Below are positions 12,279-24,265 of a stretch of 64,000 nt of DNA, one piece after another. Numbering within the stretch: the first letter of the stretch is position 1; each line of letters begins with the position of its first letter. Location of the stretch: the NCBI GenBank assembly GCA_025618425.1, contig CM046839.1:3509008-3573007 (forward strand). The letters run 5' to 3'. This DNA is from Heliocidaris tuberculata. Its lineage: Eukaryota; Echinodermata; Echinoidea; Camarodonta; Echinometridae. Both the position numbers and the translations under genes were made by a program. The notes below the pieces were generated by a model that was not told the DNA's origin, did no database searches, and saw nothing but the letters and a program-made list of their open reading frames with translations.

Positions 12279-12378
12279 ACGGAACCCTTTACATAATCCT
12301 GCCGATTTCATCGGCGTGGGTAATTAGTCTGAAGCTTATTTACAGCAAAATTATAATGAAAAGAAATAAAATGAGGTA

Positions 12379-15300
12379 AAACATTTTTAAAGAAAAAAAA
12401 TAACAAATGACTTGTATTATAAATTTAGTGCTATCTTTTCTCCGTCATTTGAAACATTCCCCTATATAGTTAGAACAAAACCTATACATACATGTAAATC
12501 ATTTTGCATGACAATATTCCACATCCTCTCATTAAACAATGACCTGCATTTTATGAGACTCTCAAGAATGTACATGTGTGCAAAAGAAACTAGAATATTC
12601 TTTTACAATTTTAAAATACATATTGAAAAATTAGTTAAGAGAAGCACAATCATACATGTACATGTACATGTACATTTGTACACATGTAAGTTCTTTCCAA
12701 ATTACTCTATTTACAATGATATCTACATGTATGGTGTCATAGTTATTTGTGCAATGTTAAAAATAGAATTGTTATCATCAATATAATAAATTAACAATAC
12801 TTTTCCTCATGCTAAGCAAACATCCATCAGTTATTTTTGTTTATTTTTATAACATCTGTTTTTCTTAAAAATATTTGTGGGTGTTTTTTTTTCATAAACT
12901 TGAAATTAATAAACAATTCTAATAGACTACTACTGTACAATTTTTTTATTACATGCACTCACTTTCAAATGCATCATTTTTTTCATATAAATAAAATTAG
13001 CTTTTGTATTTAAGTCAAAAATCTGTGGAGATTAATAAGAAATGAGATTGTAACATCAGAATTATATTTAAGATAACTTTCTTTGTTTAAACAACAAAAA
13101 CAATTCATCTCTTTAATAATTAAAGTACATACACCTGCAGTTTCCATTTCCTGAAAATAAGGAAGATTTTGCAGATTATATTTCTAAATTTGTTAAGAAT
13201 TCAATGTAAATGTTTGCCTGATTATATTGGTCCAATGGGGAATCAATACAAAAAATCTGCAAACATGGAATAAACTTGTAAAGGAGAGATTCTTAGGAAT
13301 TAGTTCCCATTTCCTGTTTACAGGAAAAGGTAAATCTACATCGATGAAAGGAAGGAAAAAATGAAGGTTTAGTTGCTGCACAAACAACTCAATATCATTC
13401 CTTACTTTGTGCAAAAACATCTTGCTGTTTTTCTGCACAGCTGTGCTGACGATAATGACATTCATGTCCTAATGAATGCATCAGTTCTCTGTTCTAAGTG
13501 TTAAACATTAAAGGGACCCGACATATTATTCATAACATAGTTGGATTAACTACTTGTCAACCAGACGTGAATGCTAAACTGCATTTTTTTATTTTTTTTT
13601 TGGTATAAATATTCCAGACACTGTACATGTGACAAAAGACATCAAAAGTGGTCTGTTACATTTTCTGTGAGATATTTTGTTAGTTGACTAATGTGGAAAA
13701 AAGTGTTCTGGTCAAATATTGATTTGTTTTCTAAAGCTGTTCCATTAACAGATGAATTATTCAATCTCTAACAATGAGAACAACTTCTTTACAAATTTAC
13801 ATTTCTTCTAATGCCTATAAACATTAATTCTTTCATATACAAACATGTTCATTAACATAAATTGTCCTTAAAAACACATAGCCATGGTCTGTCAAATACC
13901 AACTGATACATCAAATACCACTTTTGCTATAAAAATGATATACTGTAATGGATGGCAATCTGCAATATATCCAATAAATTATTATGAATATTCTATTCCC
14001 AGCAGTGACAGAACTATATATTGATTTCTGAAATCATACCCCTCAGAACACAGACTTACTAGTACACATGTACATGTATGTCCATGGTCTGAACCATATC
14101 CCTCTTGAGGAAAAAAAAATCCTTCTTCTGTCTTCAACTGTTCATCTAATTCTTTCAAACCTGCAGATTCTTGCATCTATTTCTAAGAAAGTTAGAAACC
14201 CTAATGACTATTCAGCTTAAATTTCCAAATTGTTCACTCTCTATTCATTTATATTGGATTGCTCAGATTTAATCTTATGCATTAGTGTAATTTATCCTTG
14301 AGTTTAGGTGATGTAGTGAAAATCCTCATAAAATCTACTTAATGGTTATTTGTTGAAAAAAAGCTCTTTTGAAGAGCCCGACAAAGGAAAATTAGATCTC
14401 ACTTTAGTTTCATTAATCGTAGGGCATAATCCCTTTCAATTGTAAATCAGTGAATATGGTAAAGATGGGGGATTAAATAGAAAGGCCACCTTCTTTGATT
14501 CATTCAAAAGCACAAATTGATGTTATATAATGCTTTCTAAAAATGTCTGACTTAAGCCTAATTTCTACAGAATAATTCTATTTGACTAACATTTATGAGA
14601 AATATCAAGAATGTAATATCCAAAATGTCCAGAATCTTTCTCTTCCCTCATGATTTCTTCTTTACAATACCTGTCCCATTTGAATTCCTAGTCATTCTCA
14701 TGGCTATGAATAGGCAAGGAGATTGTATAACAACTCCAAAAACAGGTCGTAAAGCCCTTCGGGAGGTTGAAAAGAGCAAATTCTTGGCAAGACGAGACGA
14801 TTTACCTGAGAAAAGAGCTATTAGAGAGCATGCCTCACAGATAGATGTCAATTCCTTGTAAACATACTATCAAAAGAAATCTTATGCCATGTTTTCTAAG
14901 CATGGGCAGACAGATAAGACCACTTCTTCCCCAGCCCTTTGTGTTCCGTCTTATCTTGTGACTCTCCACCCATCCAATCCCAGGTTTTCTGGAGAGGATT
15001 TTTAAGTGTTTCACTGGTGTCAAGTGAAGTGAAAAAAATTCTTTCCTTTTGGGGATGTGGACAGGACCAGTTTTGAAGAGAAAGTTACCAGAAAGACAAC
15101 AATAGACATGCACAATGGAGCAACATTTACAACTCTCACTCAAACAAGCCCACACAATAGGAGTTAACACGGCAAAAAAATCCAAAGGATTGAGGACTTG
15201 TTTTCTCCTTGGGGGAGTAGAAGGGGAACGAGAATTGGGCTTAAGAACGGGTAGACTTTTATTCTGGATTAAGCTTATTCTGGATCATGAAAAAAAAAAT

Positions 15301-16000
15301 GGACAGGCATGGTTGAGAACAAAGTAGCTTCATGTAGTACCAGTGCAAAAAGCAATGAAGCACAAAAGTGGTTTAGAGCATGGATCATGGATTCAGGCAG
15401 CGATCCATGCTCAGACCAAGGATTCAAAGCTCAGACACTCGGAATCATCCACCAAGTGTGGATAAATGACAGGTAGCAAGATGAAATTCAAATTAAAAGA
15501 AGAAAATTGGCTGCCTGCATTAACAAAAATACATGTAGGCATTGGTGACACTTCCAAAAAATTATGCCCTTTACTTTATGAAGAAATTACAGTACACAAT
15601 GTACATGTGTATGTAATAGGGCTTACAGGAAAAATGAACATACACATGTAGGCCTTCATCTTTAGTTCTTTTTCCTGGCTGTTTTTTCCCCTTTCTGACA
15701 TCAAATAAAAACAAAAATCATATATAACATTAAGAAAAGTCAACTTCATTTGAGCTTTCTGTACTCATTGCAAGTGAAGATAATAGAACAGGTAACTTAG
15801 GCATATTGATAATTATCCTGTATTTTTGCTGCAACAGAGAATTTAAAAATGTTTATAACAAATTTGTCCAGCTTTCTGGAAAATAACATGTTTCAAAACA
15901 TTTTAAGGTGACAGGTTAAAAACATGTTTTTTTTTTTCTAAACATGCACTGTGCATAAGTAGGCTAAAAAAAAACATTTCCCTGCAAAAATAGCGTATTG
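12379..16000. other. AT-rich intron-like sequence
   Basis: No exon could be supported on either strand. It includes a (TACATG)n stretch at 12652-12675 and an 11-bp perfect hairpin at 15376-15412. The longest open frames (about 116 codons, minus, 14835-15185) lack recognisable motifs and are within chance for this base composition. Confidence 0.5.
15376..15412. other. 11-bp perfect inverted repeat
   Basis: GAGCATGGATC at 15376-15386 pairs with GATCCATGCTC at 15402-15412 around a 15-nt loop. It could be a small element end, a binding site pair or chance. Confidence 0.6.
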
Positions 16001-16420
16001 TTTTGGGGAAAAAACTCAACCAAAGAATTGGGAGGGTGTTGAAACTGAACAAACAAAGACATCAATACATCATGGCAATGAGCATAATACTAGGCCATAG
16101 AGTTCCTCATTACACTTTCAATAACAAGCAAAGGTCATTTGGGATCTATGCCTCGTCAATTAAAAGCACTTGTAGTGGTAAACAACTCTAGATTCGTAAT
16201 GATCATCATCATGCACCAGCATGGAGCAAGGCAGCTGCTACTAATACTACGCCTAGTATTTATACATGTATGGTTATAATATACAACAATAACAAGACAA
16301 ACAATGCTATCAAGACTTTATTTGTACTCAGTTCCTGGTTCTTGTTTCTTGTTCCTACCTAGTTCTCTGTCTTTCTTCCTCTCCTTCTTTCCTGCCTCCC
16401 TTTCTCCATCTGTCCGTCTG

Positions 16421-16517
16421 TCTCTCTCTCAATCTCTCTCTCTCCATCTCTCTCTCTCTCCCCCCCCCCCCCCCCTCTCTCTCTCTCTCTCTCTTGCTCA
16501 AACACACACACACACAC
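16421..16517. repeat. Compound CT / poly-C / CT / CA microsatellite
   Basis: Interrupted (CT)n, then about 18 C, then (CT)n, then (AC)n. The poly-C run is one of only two long G/C homopolymers in the left 23 kb. Confidence 0.95.
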
Positions 16518-18390
16518 TCCCAAATATACATGTACTATCTTCAATTTATATGCACATTGGAAAATTCTGGTAATAAGATCTTTCTATCAATTTTGTGTTA
16601 AAATTGTTGGGGAAAAAAGGAGATCTGTCCTAATTTTGTCTCTAATCCTAGGTGATATCCTACTTCTAGGTCACTACTACTCAAACAAACATGCTCCTAA
16701 TCAACACGGCTTATTTCTAGTACATGTACGTATACATGTATAATGCATTATGACTCCATTCACACCACCCAAATTGTTATAACAACAAATCCTCAATTAA
16801 CTTGCAAATGTATACCCAGAGCATTGATCACTGCCCCCCACAGTCTGCACCATCAAGCCATTAATGAGTGTATACATTAACAAAGAGATGTTATGATGTT
16901 TACAAAATGCTGAAAATGTGTTTTACTATAATTATCAGTGTTCATAACGATCACTGTTGTTTATATTTCTCCACGCATAAATGCTCATTGTTCATAATTT
17001 TCGGGATCTGATCAACCGAAGGCTGCCAATAACATCGAATGAACAAACAAGAAAACCGGATAAAACAAAGAGATGTACACATGAGCAGTGAAGTAATTGA
17101 ACCATTCAACAAATTTTCCCAGCATTTCATGTACATATTGTAGGCCCCACATACAGCACATACGCAACCATTATAGAAACAGGAGGGTGAAACAGAAGCA
17201 GAAGGGCTGCCTTGTACCATAATAGAACTTCTCTTCATTCTTATTCAAGAGATTGAAAATTCTTGGAAGGCTTCTGACAGTATCGCATTTATGTTAATGA
17301 GACTCCCCAACAGAATTACAGTCAATTTCAGTCAGCTATCTCTCTCATCCTGCTGTAAACAACTAGTAATTAGATTCGCAATTTTATCTCCTCAACATCT
17401 AAGCACATAAATTGTCATTTCAATAACGGGACTTTACTGTTGGTTATCTTCCCAGTCGGGTGGTACATGTAGGGCTACTGTGTATGCCATAACTCCAAAT
17501 GAAAGCGTTAGAGATATATAGAGTTTATAGAAACTAGCGTTATAAAATCATAACATTCAGATACAATGAATATTGAGCTTTGTATTTTCATAGCATGAGC
17601 TGTTGTATTATTTGAAAACAGATGTCACATGTCATTTTTGTAAAATTTCAAGAAAATAGACCTAAAACTTAAAAATATACATATTTTATAAATTACTCAT
17701 CAGGTTTTCCCCCTTTCTGTAACAAGTCTTCAATATCTTTCTCTGATTTTGCTGCTTTTCATGAAAGTTACTTGTTCCATTTTGGAAAAATACTCTGTGG
17801 AAAAAGAAAATCCATGATTCTTTTCTTACCCTGTGACTTTCACAAACACTGAAAATCACCCTGTAATTCTTCTAACTTTGTTTTTCATTTTTTATTCTGA
17901 AAAGACTACACTTTGTAGATTTGTAGGGGAGTCATCCATTTCCAGGAAAGGAGTCCATCCCCTCTTTCTGCAGTATCAAGGAACTTCATTGGAATACAAA
18001 TATATTCCCCAGATGTGAGTTAAATGTGCAGATTGCAGAAGACATGTAAATGTGTAAGCCCTGAAGAATTTTCAAGCTTTTCAAATTGAACTTCAGTCAT
18101 CATCTTCAAGGGAAGGGAATCTTGAGTTCCAGTTAAGATGGAAGCAATTTCTCACAGAATCAAATAAAACTTGCATGTGTAGTGAATGTTCAAACTTCAA
18201 GACAACAAATAAATGATACCTGCTCTTGGTAGAAAATACGTAATAGCTGAGTAATGAACAATAAAAAATACAAAAACCGAGCGACATGCTGCCACTGCAA
18301 ATAGTCCGCCCCATACATTGTGTTATGTACTGCATATGAAAATATGACTCTGTGCTTATGAGCAAAAGTCATTTCAAGCAAGTTTTAGAT
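16518..18390. other. AT-rich sequence, no gene seen
   Basis: No supported exon, RNA or structured element. Several ACATGTA words are present. Confidence 0.5.
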
Positions 18391-18402
18391 AGTCTTTTTT
18401 AA

Positions 18403-18797
18403 CCCTTTCGAGACAATTGACCACATGCATTTTGTGGTTTGGCTCAATAACTTTTGATTAAAATATATACCAGATGCATGAGTAGAAAGAGCAAACATTT
18501 CTGCACAAACTATGTCCATTTTTGTTGCATGACCCTATTGCGTTTGATGCCAGGAATTTTTAAAACAAGAATAAGCTTTAAAATCCTTAAATTGGCAACA
18601 TATTGAGAGGTTCAAAATCATTTTTTTTAAATCAAAATTGGCGATTTTTACAACTTTTTGACAAATTTCTTAACCATGTACATTGTTTCAAGACATTACA
18701 TTTTATTAGAACCATGTAGCACTAAATGTTATTCTTGCCAATTTGAAGAGGAAAATGTGATCAATTTAGCCCTTAAATAATTCCTGTCCTGAAAGGG
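18403..18797. mobile_element. TTAA-flanked MITE, family T2, copy A
   Basis: Left flank TTAA (18399-18402); right flank TCAA (18798-18801), one change from TTAA. Termini are CCCTTTCGAGACAATTG on the left and CCTGTCCTGAAAGGG on the right, so CCCTTTC is the shared terminal word. The 395-bp interior is recovered in inverse orientation at 60089-60495 along its whole length. A CCC-starting TIR with a TTAA target fits piggyBac-like elements. No transposase is encoded. Confidence 0.85.
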
Positions 18798-19549
18798 TCA
18801 AAGGCCCTACATGCATTTTGCTGGTCTTAACAACCCATCAACATGTAAACCATGGTACACAATTCAGAATTACTTTGTGCCAGTTTCTCTCGAAGTGGAG
18901 TTCCACTACCAGAACTCCAATTTGGTTATAAAAACTTTAAATACTACATGTACATGTACATGATACTATCTGTTCCTATCAATGAGCCTCAAATAGAAGT
19001 TCCTTACTATAATATGATATCCATGGGGTTAACCATACCTTCTGAACTTTTGGAGCTACTCTAGAATTCTTTCCCCTATAGCAACAAAAACTTGACCTCA
19101 GATGTTGATTTTATTGCTGCCTCTCGACTCCACACAAGTCAAAGGTAATTTGGAAAGTTCCATGCTGTTTCTCTCAAAATTTCATCATCTCAAAGTTTTC
19201 CCTCAAAACACTCCACGCATTCCACAAACTCCAGCTTTCAGTTCAGGTTTATGCGGGCAGGAATTGGCGGGATATCATAAAGTTCTTCAAAAGCCATAAC
19301 TTCAAAATATCTTGGACAGTCCAACTGGACATTCTTGGAAGTACTATTTGTGATATATTTCACTGGTAGGCCTATTTTTTTCCTTTAACAAATATGATTT
19401 GCAGCTAAAAGTACCTACATGTACATGTACATGTAAAAGTACATAGAGGATAGAAAGAAGTCACAGGAAAGTATTTTTTCACAATTAATAGCATAATATT
19501 TCTACAGATCTCACTTAACAAAAAACAAGGTTTTTTATCAATTACATCA

Positions 19550-19707
19550 GGGCCGTTTCATTAAACTTGTGATCAATTTATCAATAACGACTGCCTCATT
19601 TCTATGACAAACTTGAGCTCACTCAGCCAATCAGATTCAAGGATTTCGATAGCTTATGACAGTTATTGTAACTTGTTATTGATAACAAGTTTCATGAAAC
19701 GGAGCCC
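19550..19707. mobile_element. GGGCC-ATAAA-type MITE, copy 1
   Basis: Left end GGGCCGTTTCATTAAACTTG is mirrored by AACAAGTTTCATGAAACGG then AGCCCC at the right. The interior ATTTCTATGACAAACTTGAG to GTAACTTGTTATTGAT is shared with the copy at 50244-50366. It is a short non-autonomous element; no target duplication could be fixed. Confidence 0.82.
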
Positions 19708-20022
19708 CTGATTGATTAATTTGCTTTGCAATGAGTAAGAGCTCTGTAGATCAAATTGGCCCCATATCTGTAAGGCTTTACATTAAAAAGTAATCTTGAT
19801 TCAAAATCCAATCTGAACCCTAGAACTATTGAATGGTTGAGGGAAAATACTCATATTTCTTACAGGGTGCAGTCCTTAAAGCATGATTGAGTGCATGATG
19901 AGATTATATGTAAACCACAAATAAAGCATTTCTTCATCTAAAAAGCTTCAGTTCTGCACAAGAGAAACATTCTTCAACCGCAAAGTCAAGAGATCAAAAT
20001 CATTAAGTGGTACATTCATTTG

Positions 20023-20036
20023 GGGGGGGGGGGGGA
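20023..20036. repeat. Poly-G run
   Basis: About 14 consecutive G, the second of the two long G/C homopolymers left of 23 kb. Confidence 0.95.
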
Positions 20037-20301
20037 ATTCAGAAACGAAACCCATTCATTTACATCGGATACATGACATAATGCAGTCTGATCACCAACT
20101 AACTGGCTTGTCTATTGTTGAACTTCAGTCTGTATCAAAGAGAAGCATTCACATCAGTCATTTATTTCAGAACAAAATAATCTCACTAATCATACCAATG
20201 GTTTCATTCCAATCTTTGTAGAAATCATGCCAAAATCTAATATGCCTAGCCTACTTTTTCAGGATACAGTAGAAAGCAAAATAATTATCTACTGAGTCTA
20301 A

Positions 20302-20367
20302 AAGCCAGAGGGGCATTAACACATATTCTTTTAGTGCCTACAGTACGGGTTAATGCCCTTTTGGCTA
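20302..20367. other. 66-bp hairpin
   Basis: AGCCAGAGGGGCATTAAC and GTTAATGCCCTTTTGGCT are complementary at 16 of 18 positions around a loop of about 27 nt. It has the size of a small foldback element or a miRNA-like precursor, but nothing shows transcription. Confidence 0.5.
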
Positions 20368-20941
20368 TCACCAGACCAAATGGTCTTCTTAGGGGCTACT
20401 TTCATGTATAAAACCAATGGTAAAATATTTCAGGAACTTCACTTTTAATTACAAAGGTGTTTAGGCAAGTTTGGGGTCAAAATCCTGAGCTTCTGCCATT
20501 TCTTTTCACAAATACAAAGCCTTAGGTTCAGTGGGGGGGAAACGGTCAAAATCGTTGGTATACATATTTCAGGTCATTGTCTATCAAAATTACCGAGTGC
20601 AAACTATGAGAGGAACTTTGTACATAAAATTTCAAGGGCTCTTCATTCATTGAATCTGATCTTCTAAAAGATTGGCGATGTGTGCGATGTGAAAGGGCCT
20701 TTATTGTAACATTCTTCTTTTCTTCCTAAACTTGCATGCATGTTGCATAGTAGGCTTTGTGGCACCAAATAGTTCAGTCCCTGTACATGTATACACTGCA
20801 TCCTCAATGGGACATTTGAACAATGAGAATCCATTCATAAAAAAATGAGTTCAGGTTTTTACTGGTGAGAGCTACCACGCTCCCTCAAGGTTAATGACTT
20901 GTAACTGCTGGAAATATGAACCACTTTTGTCCATTTTTCTT

Positions 20942-20945
<4 letters not shown>

Positions 20946-20995
<50 letters not shown>
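20946..20995. repeat. (CT)n microsatellite
   Basis: About 46-50 bp of CT dinucleotide. Frames through it encode only Leu-Ser or Glu-Arg runs. Confidence 0.97.
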
Positions 20996-20996
<1 letters not shown>

Positions 20997-20999
20997 TTG

Positions 21000-22600
21000 C
21001 TCCCTTTCTTTCTTTTCTTTCATCAGTTCGTCACCAGCAGTCACAGTTCATGGATGGGAAGTTCATCAACGGCACCAATTCCACTTCACTGTGGCATTAG
21101 GAAGCACAACCATGGTACATATGCCTTGCTATTTTAACCGCAGAATGTGATAGAAAAGAAGTATAAAACTTTATCTGTGACCAATTAAATGTAAAGTATG
21201 AACGATAAATATCTGCCACAGTCTAATTAATCTGCAAATGTTCCTCCACCATTCAAACAAAACGGCTGTATCAGTCTGTAATGTGGGTTTTGAGGCTGCA
21301 GTGAACGAAGTGACCCGATAACCCCCAAGAATGTAATTTGGGCAAGAGTTATCAACACAGGGACGAAGCAGTGAATGCAGTGAGCCCTGCAGTGAAGTAA
21401 CCCTTGAACCACAACTATGCAAAGACACACACTTACTGAGTTCTTGTGTACGCAAGAACAGTAACATTATCTTAGGCCTGTACCTAGATATTACTTGCAG
21501 TTACTGTATAATGATGACTTTGGTCATTTGTTTGGACTTTTAAAGGGATGATACTACAGATGTGTGGCGATAGTATGTAGAAAGATGTCAGTAAGTCCAG
21601 CTGCAATCTAAAATACAAATTTTTCCACGACTGATCACATCTTTGAAAAGTTTTCAATCAAAACTTTTACCAAGGTTTAAAATTTAGATTTATCCATGTT
21701 ACTCGTCTAACATCTGAATGTTTCCAATATAAACAAAAGTTTAATGTTCTAGTACCACAACACTAACTTTGATTATGAATTTCAGCTCTTATTCTTTCTT
21801 TTTTTTAAATTCTGACATGATACCCATTTTGATCATACATGTAGGTAACTCCACTCTCCTTGTTGATTAAGACAATAATGTAATTCAGAGGAAAACAAAA
21901 GGCCCCAATTATGGAATTCCTTTTCTTTCTGTTTTTTTCTTTCTTCTTCAATTTTGAGAGCAATCAATACATCATCCCAGATCAAGCCCTAATTACCGTT
22001 TCTTGTTGTTTTTTACAGATAGAAGAGCAACAAAGTAATGAAACTTTCCAACTTAATTTTTTTTTCATTATTTCCTGTACAGTGTAGTTTCCAGAGATTC
22101 TTGACCTTGGGAAGCTGTACAAAAAATGACTGACTAATCCCAATCTCCAATTTCCAAACATGTAGTCTCCTGAAAAAAAGAGTGCCAATTTCAGCATTAC
22201 ACAAAATCACTGCATTTTTCTACAACATTGTCAGTCATGTCCATGATGTCAGTCTGATTAAATGAACAAGCTCACAGACAATTCTCTTTTATCATAATCT
22301 AATACAGACAGAAATAACAATTTCTGTCTAAATCTGTGCCATACCATGCTTCAAAACAATAACACAAAAATAAACACAAGAATCAATTTTTTTTTTTAAC
22401 CTATTTACTTCATACAGACAACTGAGAGTGAGACCCCTGAGTCCAGATTAGAAGGCCTAGAGTCTGAGGCTGAATAAAACTTAAGGCTAAAATTAATGTC
22501 ATAAAATTTGAGACCAAAAATAGGGGAGTAAAGACTTAGAATAAAACAAATTTTGTGGAATTTTAAAAACAAAACTGTTTCTTTTGTAGTAACTAAACAG
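21000..22600. other. Start of putative intron 1, no further exon seen
   Basis: AT-rich sequence directly 3' (minus strand) of the signal-peptide exon. No downstream exon with both a good acceptor and a conserved-looking frame was recognised here or further left. Confidence 0.45.
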
Positions 22601-22612
22601 TAACATGCTTAC

Positions 22613-22721
22613 CACCATCAGCATCTGCTGCAGCATTAGCAGTGTAAAACAGTATAAAGAGAAGGAAGAACAATAGAGAAGACCGAACAGATGTTCTCCA
22701 CATCCAAGCTAGCCCATCCAT
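22613..22721 (-). CDS. First coding exon of a secreted or membrane protein (signal peptide), partial gene
   Basis: The exon encodes 36 residues plus one base. The ATG (22719-22721) sits in a strong Kozak context (GAAGATGG, A at -3 and G at +4). An in-frame TGA lies six codons upstream (22737-22739), so translation starts here. The peptide has a basic n-region (Arg9, Arg13), a hydrophobic core at residues 16-28 (LLFFLLFILFYTA) and an Ala28-Asn-Ala30 AxA site, the pattern of a cleavable signal peptide. It ends in Gly followed by G|GTAAGC, a good phase-1 donor. Phase-1 introns after the signal peptide are common in extracellular modular proteins (Ig, EGF, FN3), but which family this is cannot be told. 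Exon 2 was not found, so intron 1 may cover much of positions 1-22612. This is the only high-confidence coding segment in the window. Confidence 0.8.
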
Positions 22722-22768
22722 CTTCACGATGCTGCTTCACGTCCGAAAATTAAATTCTGTGACAACAA

Positions 22769-22774
22769 TTACAT
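22769..22774 (-). promoter_or_regulatory. Possible start-stop uORF in the 5' UTR
   Basis: ATGTAA, a start codon directly followed by a stop, lies 48 nt upstream of the main ATG. If transcribed, it would be a minimal upstream ORF of the kind known to hold initiating ribosomes. The transcription start is not known, so its presence in the mRNA is an assumption. Confidence 0.3.
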
Positions 22775-22859
22775 CCAATTGAAAAGTTTACTGGCATCGG
22801 GTTGATGAAAATTGTTTGAAGCCCATGTGCTAAACGCATTAAAATTCACTGTATGTTTC

Positions 22860-23560
22860 GAAGTTCGCTCAAAATGAAGTTATCCCGCCTCTGTTCTGTT
22901 GAGCCTGGCCGTACACGATTAGGCGGCAGCAGCGGTAGGCACTGCACAGTACACAAGGCCTGAGAGGGGAGCCGATAAGCTGGGCATTATCCCTCCATGG
23001 GTTTCCGCTGCGTTGGCGATGTGGCAAGCATCCGAAAAGAAGCAACTCAGCATCACAAAAACCGGTCACTCTGTGATGTAAAATCACGGACTGCCGATGA
23101 CTACTGGACAGAAAACAGAAAACGGTTCCCGAGCTTCCTTGCTTTATGTATGATCCCAGAGGCACACTTGATGTTATAAATTTCCTCTTTAGATTAACAA
23201 AAGACTAACGGAGGATGATGATGATGGTTTTCGTTTGTTATTCCTAGATCTATACACACATGGCTTGCATGCAATATACGTAATAATAATAGCTTCGATC
23301 GCAGCGCGCCGGCCGTCGACGCGATCGCTTGCTTGAGTCGAGTCGCGCGGCGCGGGTACGGTGCATAGCCTGTATGGGCCTCGCATATTTGCATACGATC
23401 TACGAGAATTTTAGTAAACATCCATGCATCTCGATGGTGCATATATGCGACCATCGCGTATACACCGGGTACACACACAAAAAGATGTGGTCCCAAAACA
23501 ACACGCCACCTGCGTGCGATATATGCAACTCAAAGGAGTGAGATTTTGGTGGTGATTTTG
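22860..23560 (-). promoter_or_regulatory. CpG-rich probable promoter region of the minus-strand gene
   Basis: This is the most CpG-dense stretch of the window, peaking at 23297-23360 (many CGCG, GCGC and CGATCG words) in otherwise CpG-poor DNA. It sits immediately upstream of the signal-peptide exon. No TATA box at a clear distance was identified. The location fits a promoter or 5' UTR; the exact start site is unknown. Confidence 0.5.
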
Positions 23561-24024
23561 TGAACGGATGGGCCGGGGGCCCAATGACTGTCTTTCTGAC
23601 TGCTGTCATAATGTTATTCAGGCCTATTTGTAGAAAGAAAAAAAACTTACTGTCATACTTTTTTTTCATCATTGTTCTATTCAAAACAAGGGTAGGTATA
23701 TTTTGTTTCCATTTCAATTCCCCTTCAGGCTTAATTATTGCCTCACTTCGGCTGACACTTAACAGAGGCGTATCCAGCCCTGAAGTCGGCCTACGCCCCC
23801 GCCCCCGTTTGGAGGGCACTTCCAGAAATGTTAAATCAGTACAACTTGAAATGCATGTGGATCTATACGGACACGGGGTTGCCCTGAGAATATACGCCCC
23901 CTCCCCCTGAAATTTTCTAGATGTACATGATTGTATTATACCCCTCTGACTAAACGGACTGTTAGGCCTACGATAGGACTATTTATTACAATTAGGCCTA
24001 TTTCATGCTCAGAGAGGTAATTCG
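23561..24024. other. Upstream/intergenic sequence, no gene seen
   Basis: Contains CAGAGGCGTATCCAGCCC (23764), which resembles a hAT-type terminus, but no matching partner end or target duplication was found. Confidence 0.4.
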
Positions 24025-24032
24025 GTTTTTTT

Positions 24033-24081
<49 letters not shown>

Positions 24082-24083
24082 GT
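24025..24083. repeat. (TTTTG)n microsatellite
   Basis: T/G-rich tract resolving into about eight TTTTG pentamers. A second (TTTTG)n array is at 42105-42162. Confidence 0.95.
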
Positions 24084-24169
24084 CTTTCGTATTTATGTCA
24101 ACAATAATGATCATTGCTAAGTTTTAACGATTTGTAGAACTTTATTTCCATTTGCTATATATATATGTA

Positions 24170-24265
24170 GGCCTATATAATTGTATTATGATATAAATAA
24201 TAATCATAATAGCTACATTTATATTGCGCACATATTCATCCAAGGGGATGCTCAAGGCGCCTACA
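24170..24265 (-). mobile_element. SINE 3' tail fragment
   Basis: On the minus strand GCGCCTTGAGCATCC is followed by GGATGAATATGTGCGCAATA and TAAATGTAG...ATTATTATT. The GCGC..AATATAAATG ending is a shared SINE tail in many invertebrates. No head was found. Confidence 0.5.

Larger units (their letters stand above)
10600..12330 (+). mobile_element. Composite repeat with RTE-like 3' tail
   Basis: The 3' part (12090-12325) carries CAAATCCGTTCACCCGTTCT, then CTAGTTATCTTGTACA, an (ACAA)n array and GATTTCATCGGCGTGGGTAA. That layout is characteristic of RTE-type non-LTR elements and SINEs using their tails. ACTATACTA(T/C) and GTCAAAACT occur both near 10670 and near 12072, so the segment between may be one inserted unit. 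No reverse transcriptase frame is visible. The interior holds a tandem duplication. The left end is uncertain. Confidence 0.5.

Noticed and set aside
13403..13465. Possible second exon for the minus-strand gene (donor GTAAGG at 13403, open frame in phase)
   Set aside because: The presumed acceptor has no pyrimidine tract and the short peptide has no recognisable character; chance match likely.
14835..15185. 116-codon minus-strand frame
   Set aside because: No motif, improbable composition, overlapped by frames on the other strand.
23764..23910. hAT-like element starting CAGAGGCGTATCC
   Set aside because: No convincing inverted partner or 8-bp flanking duplication.
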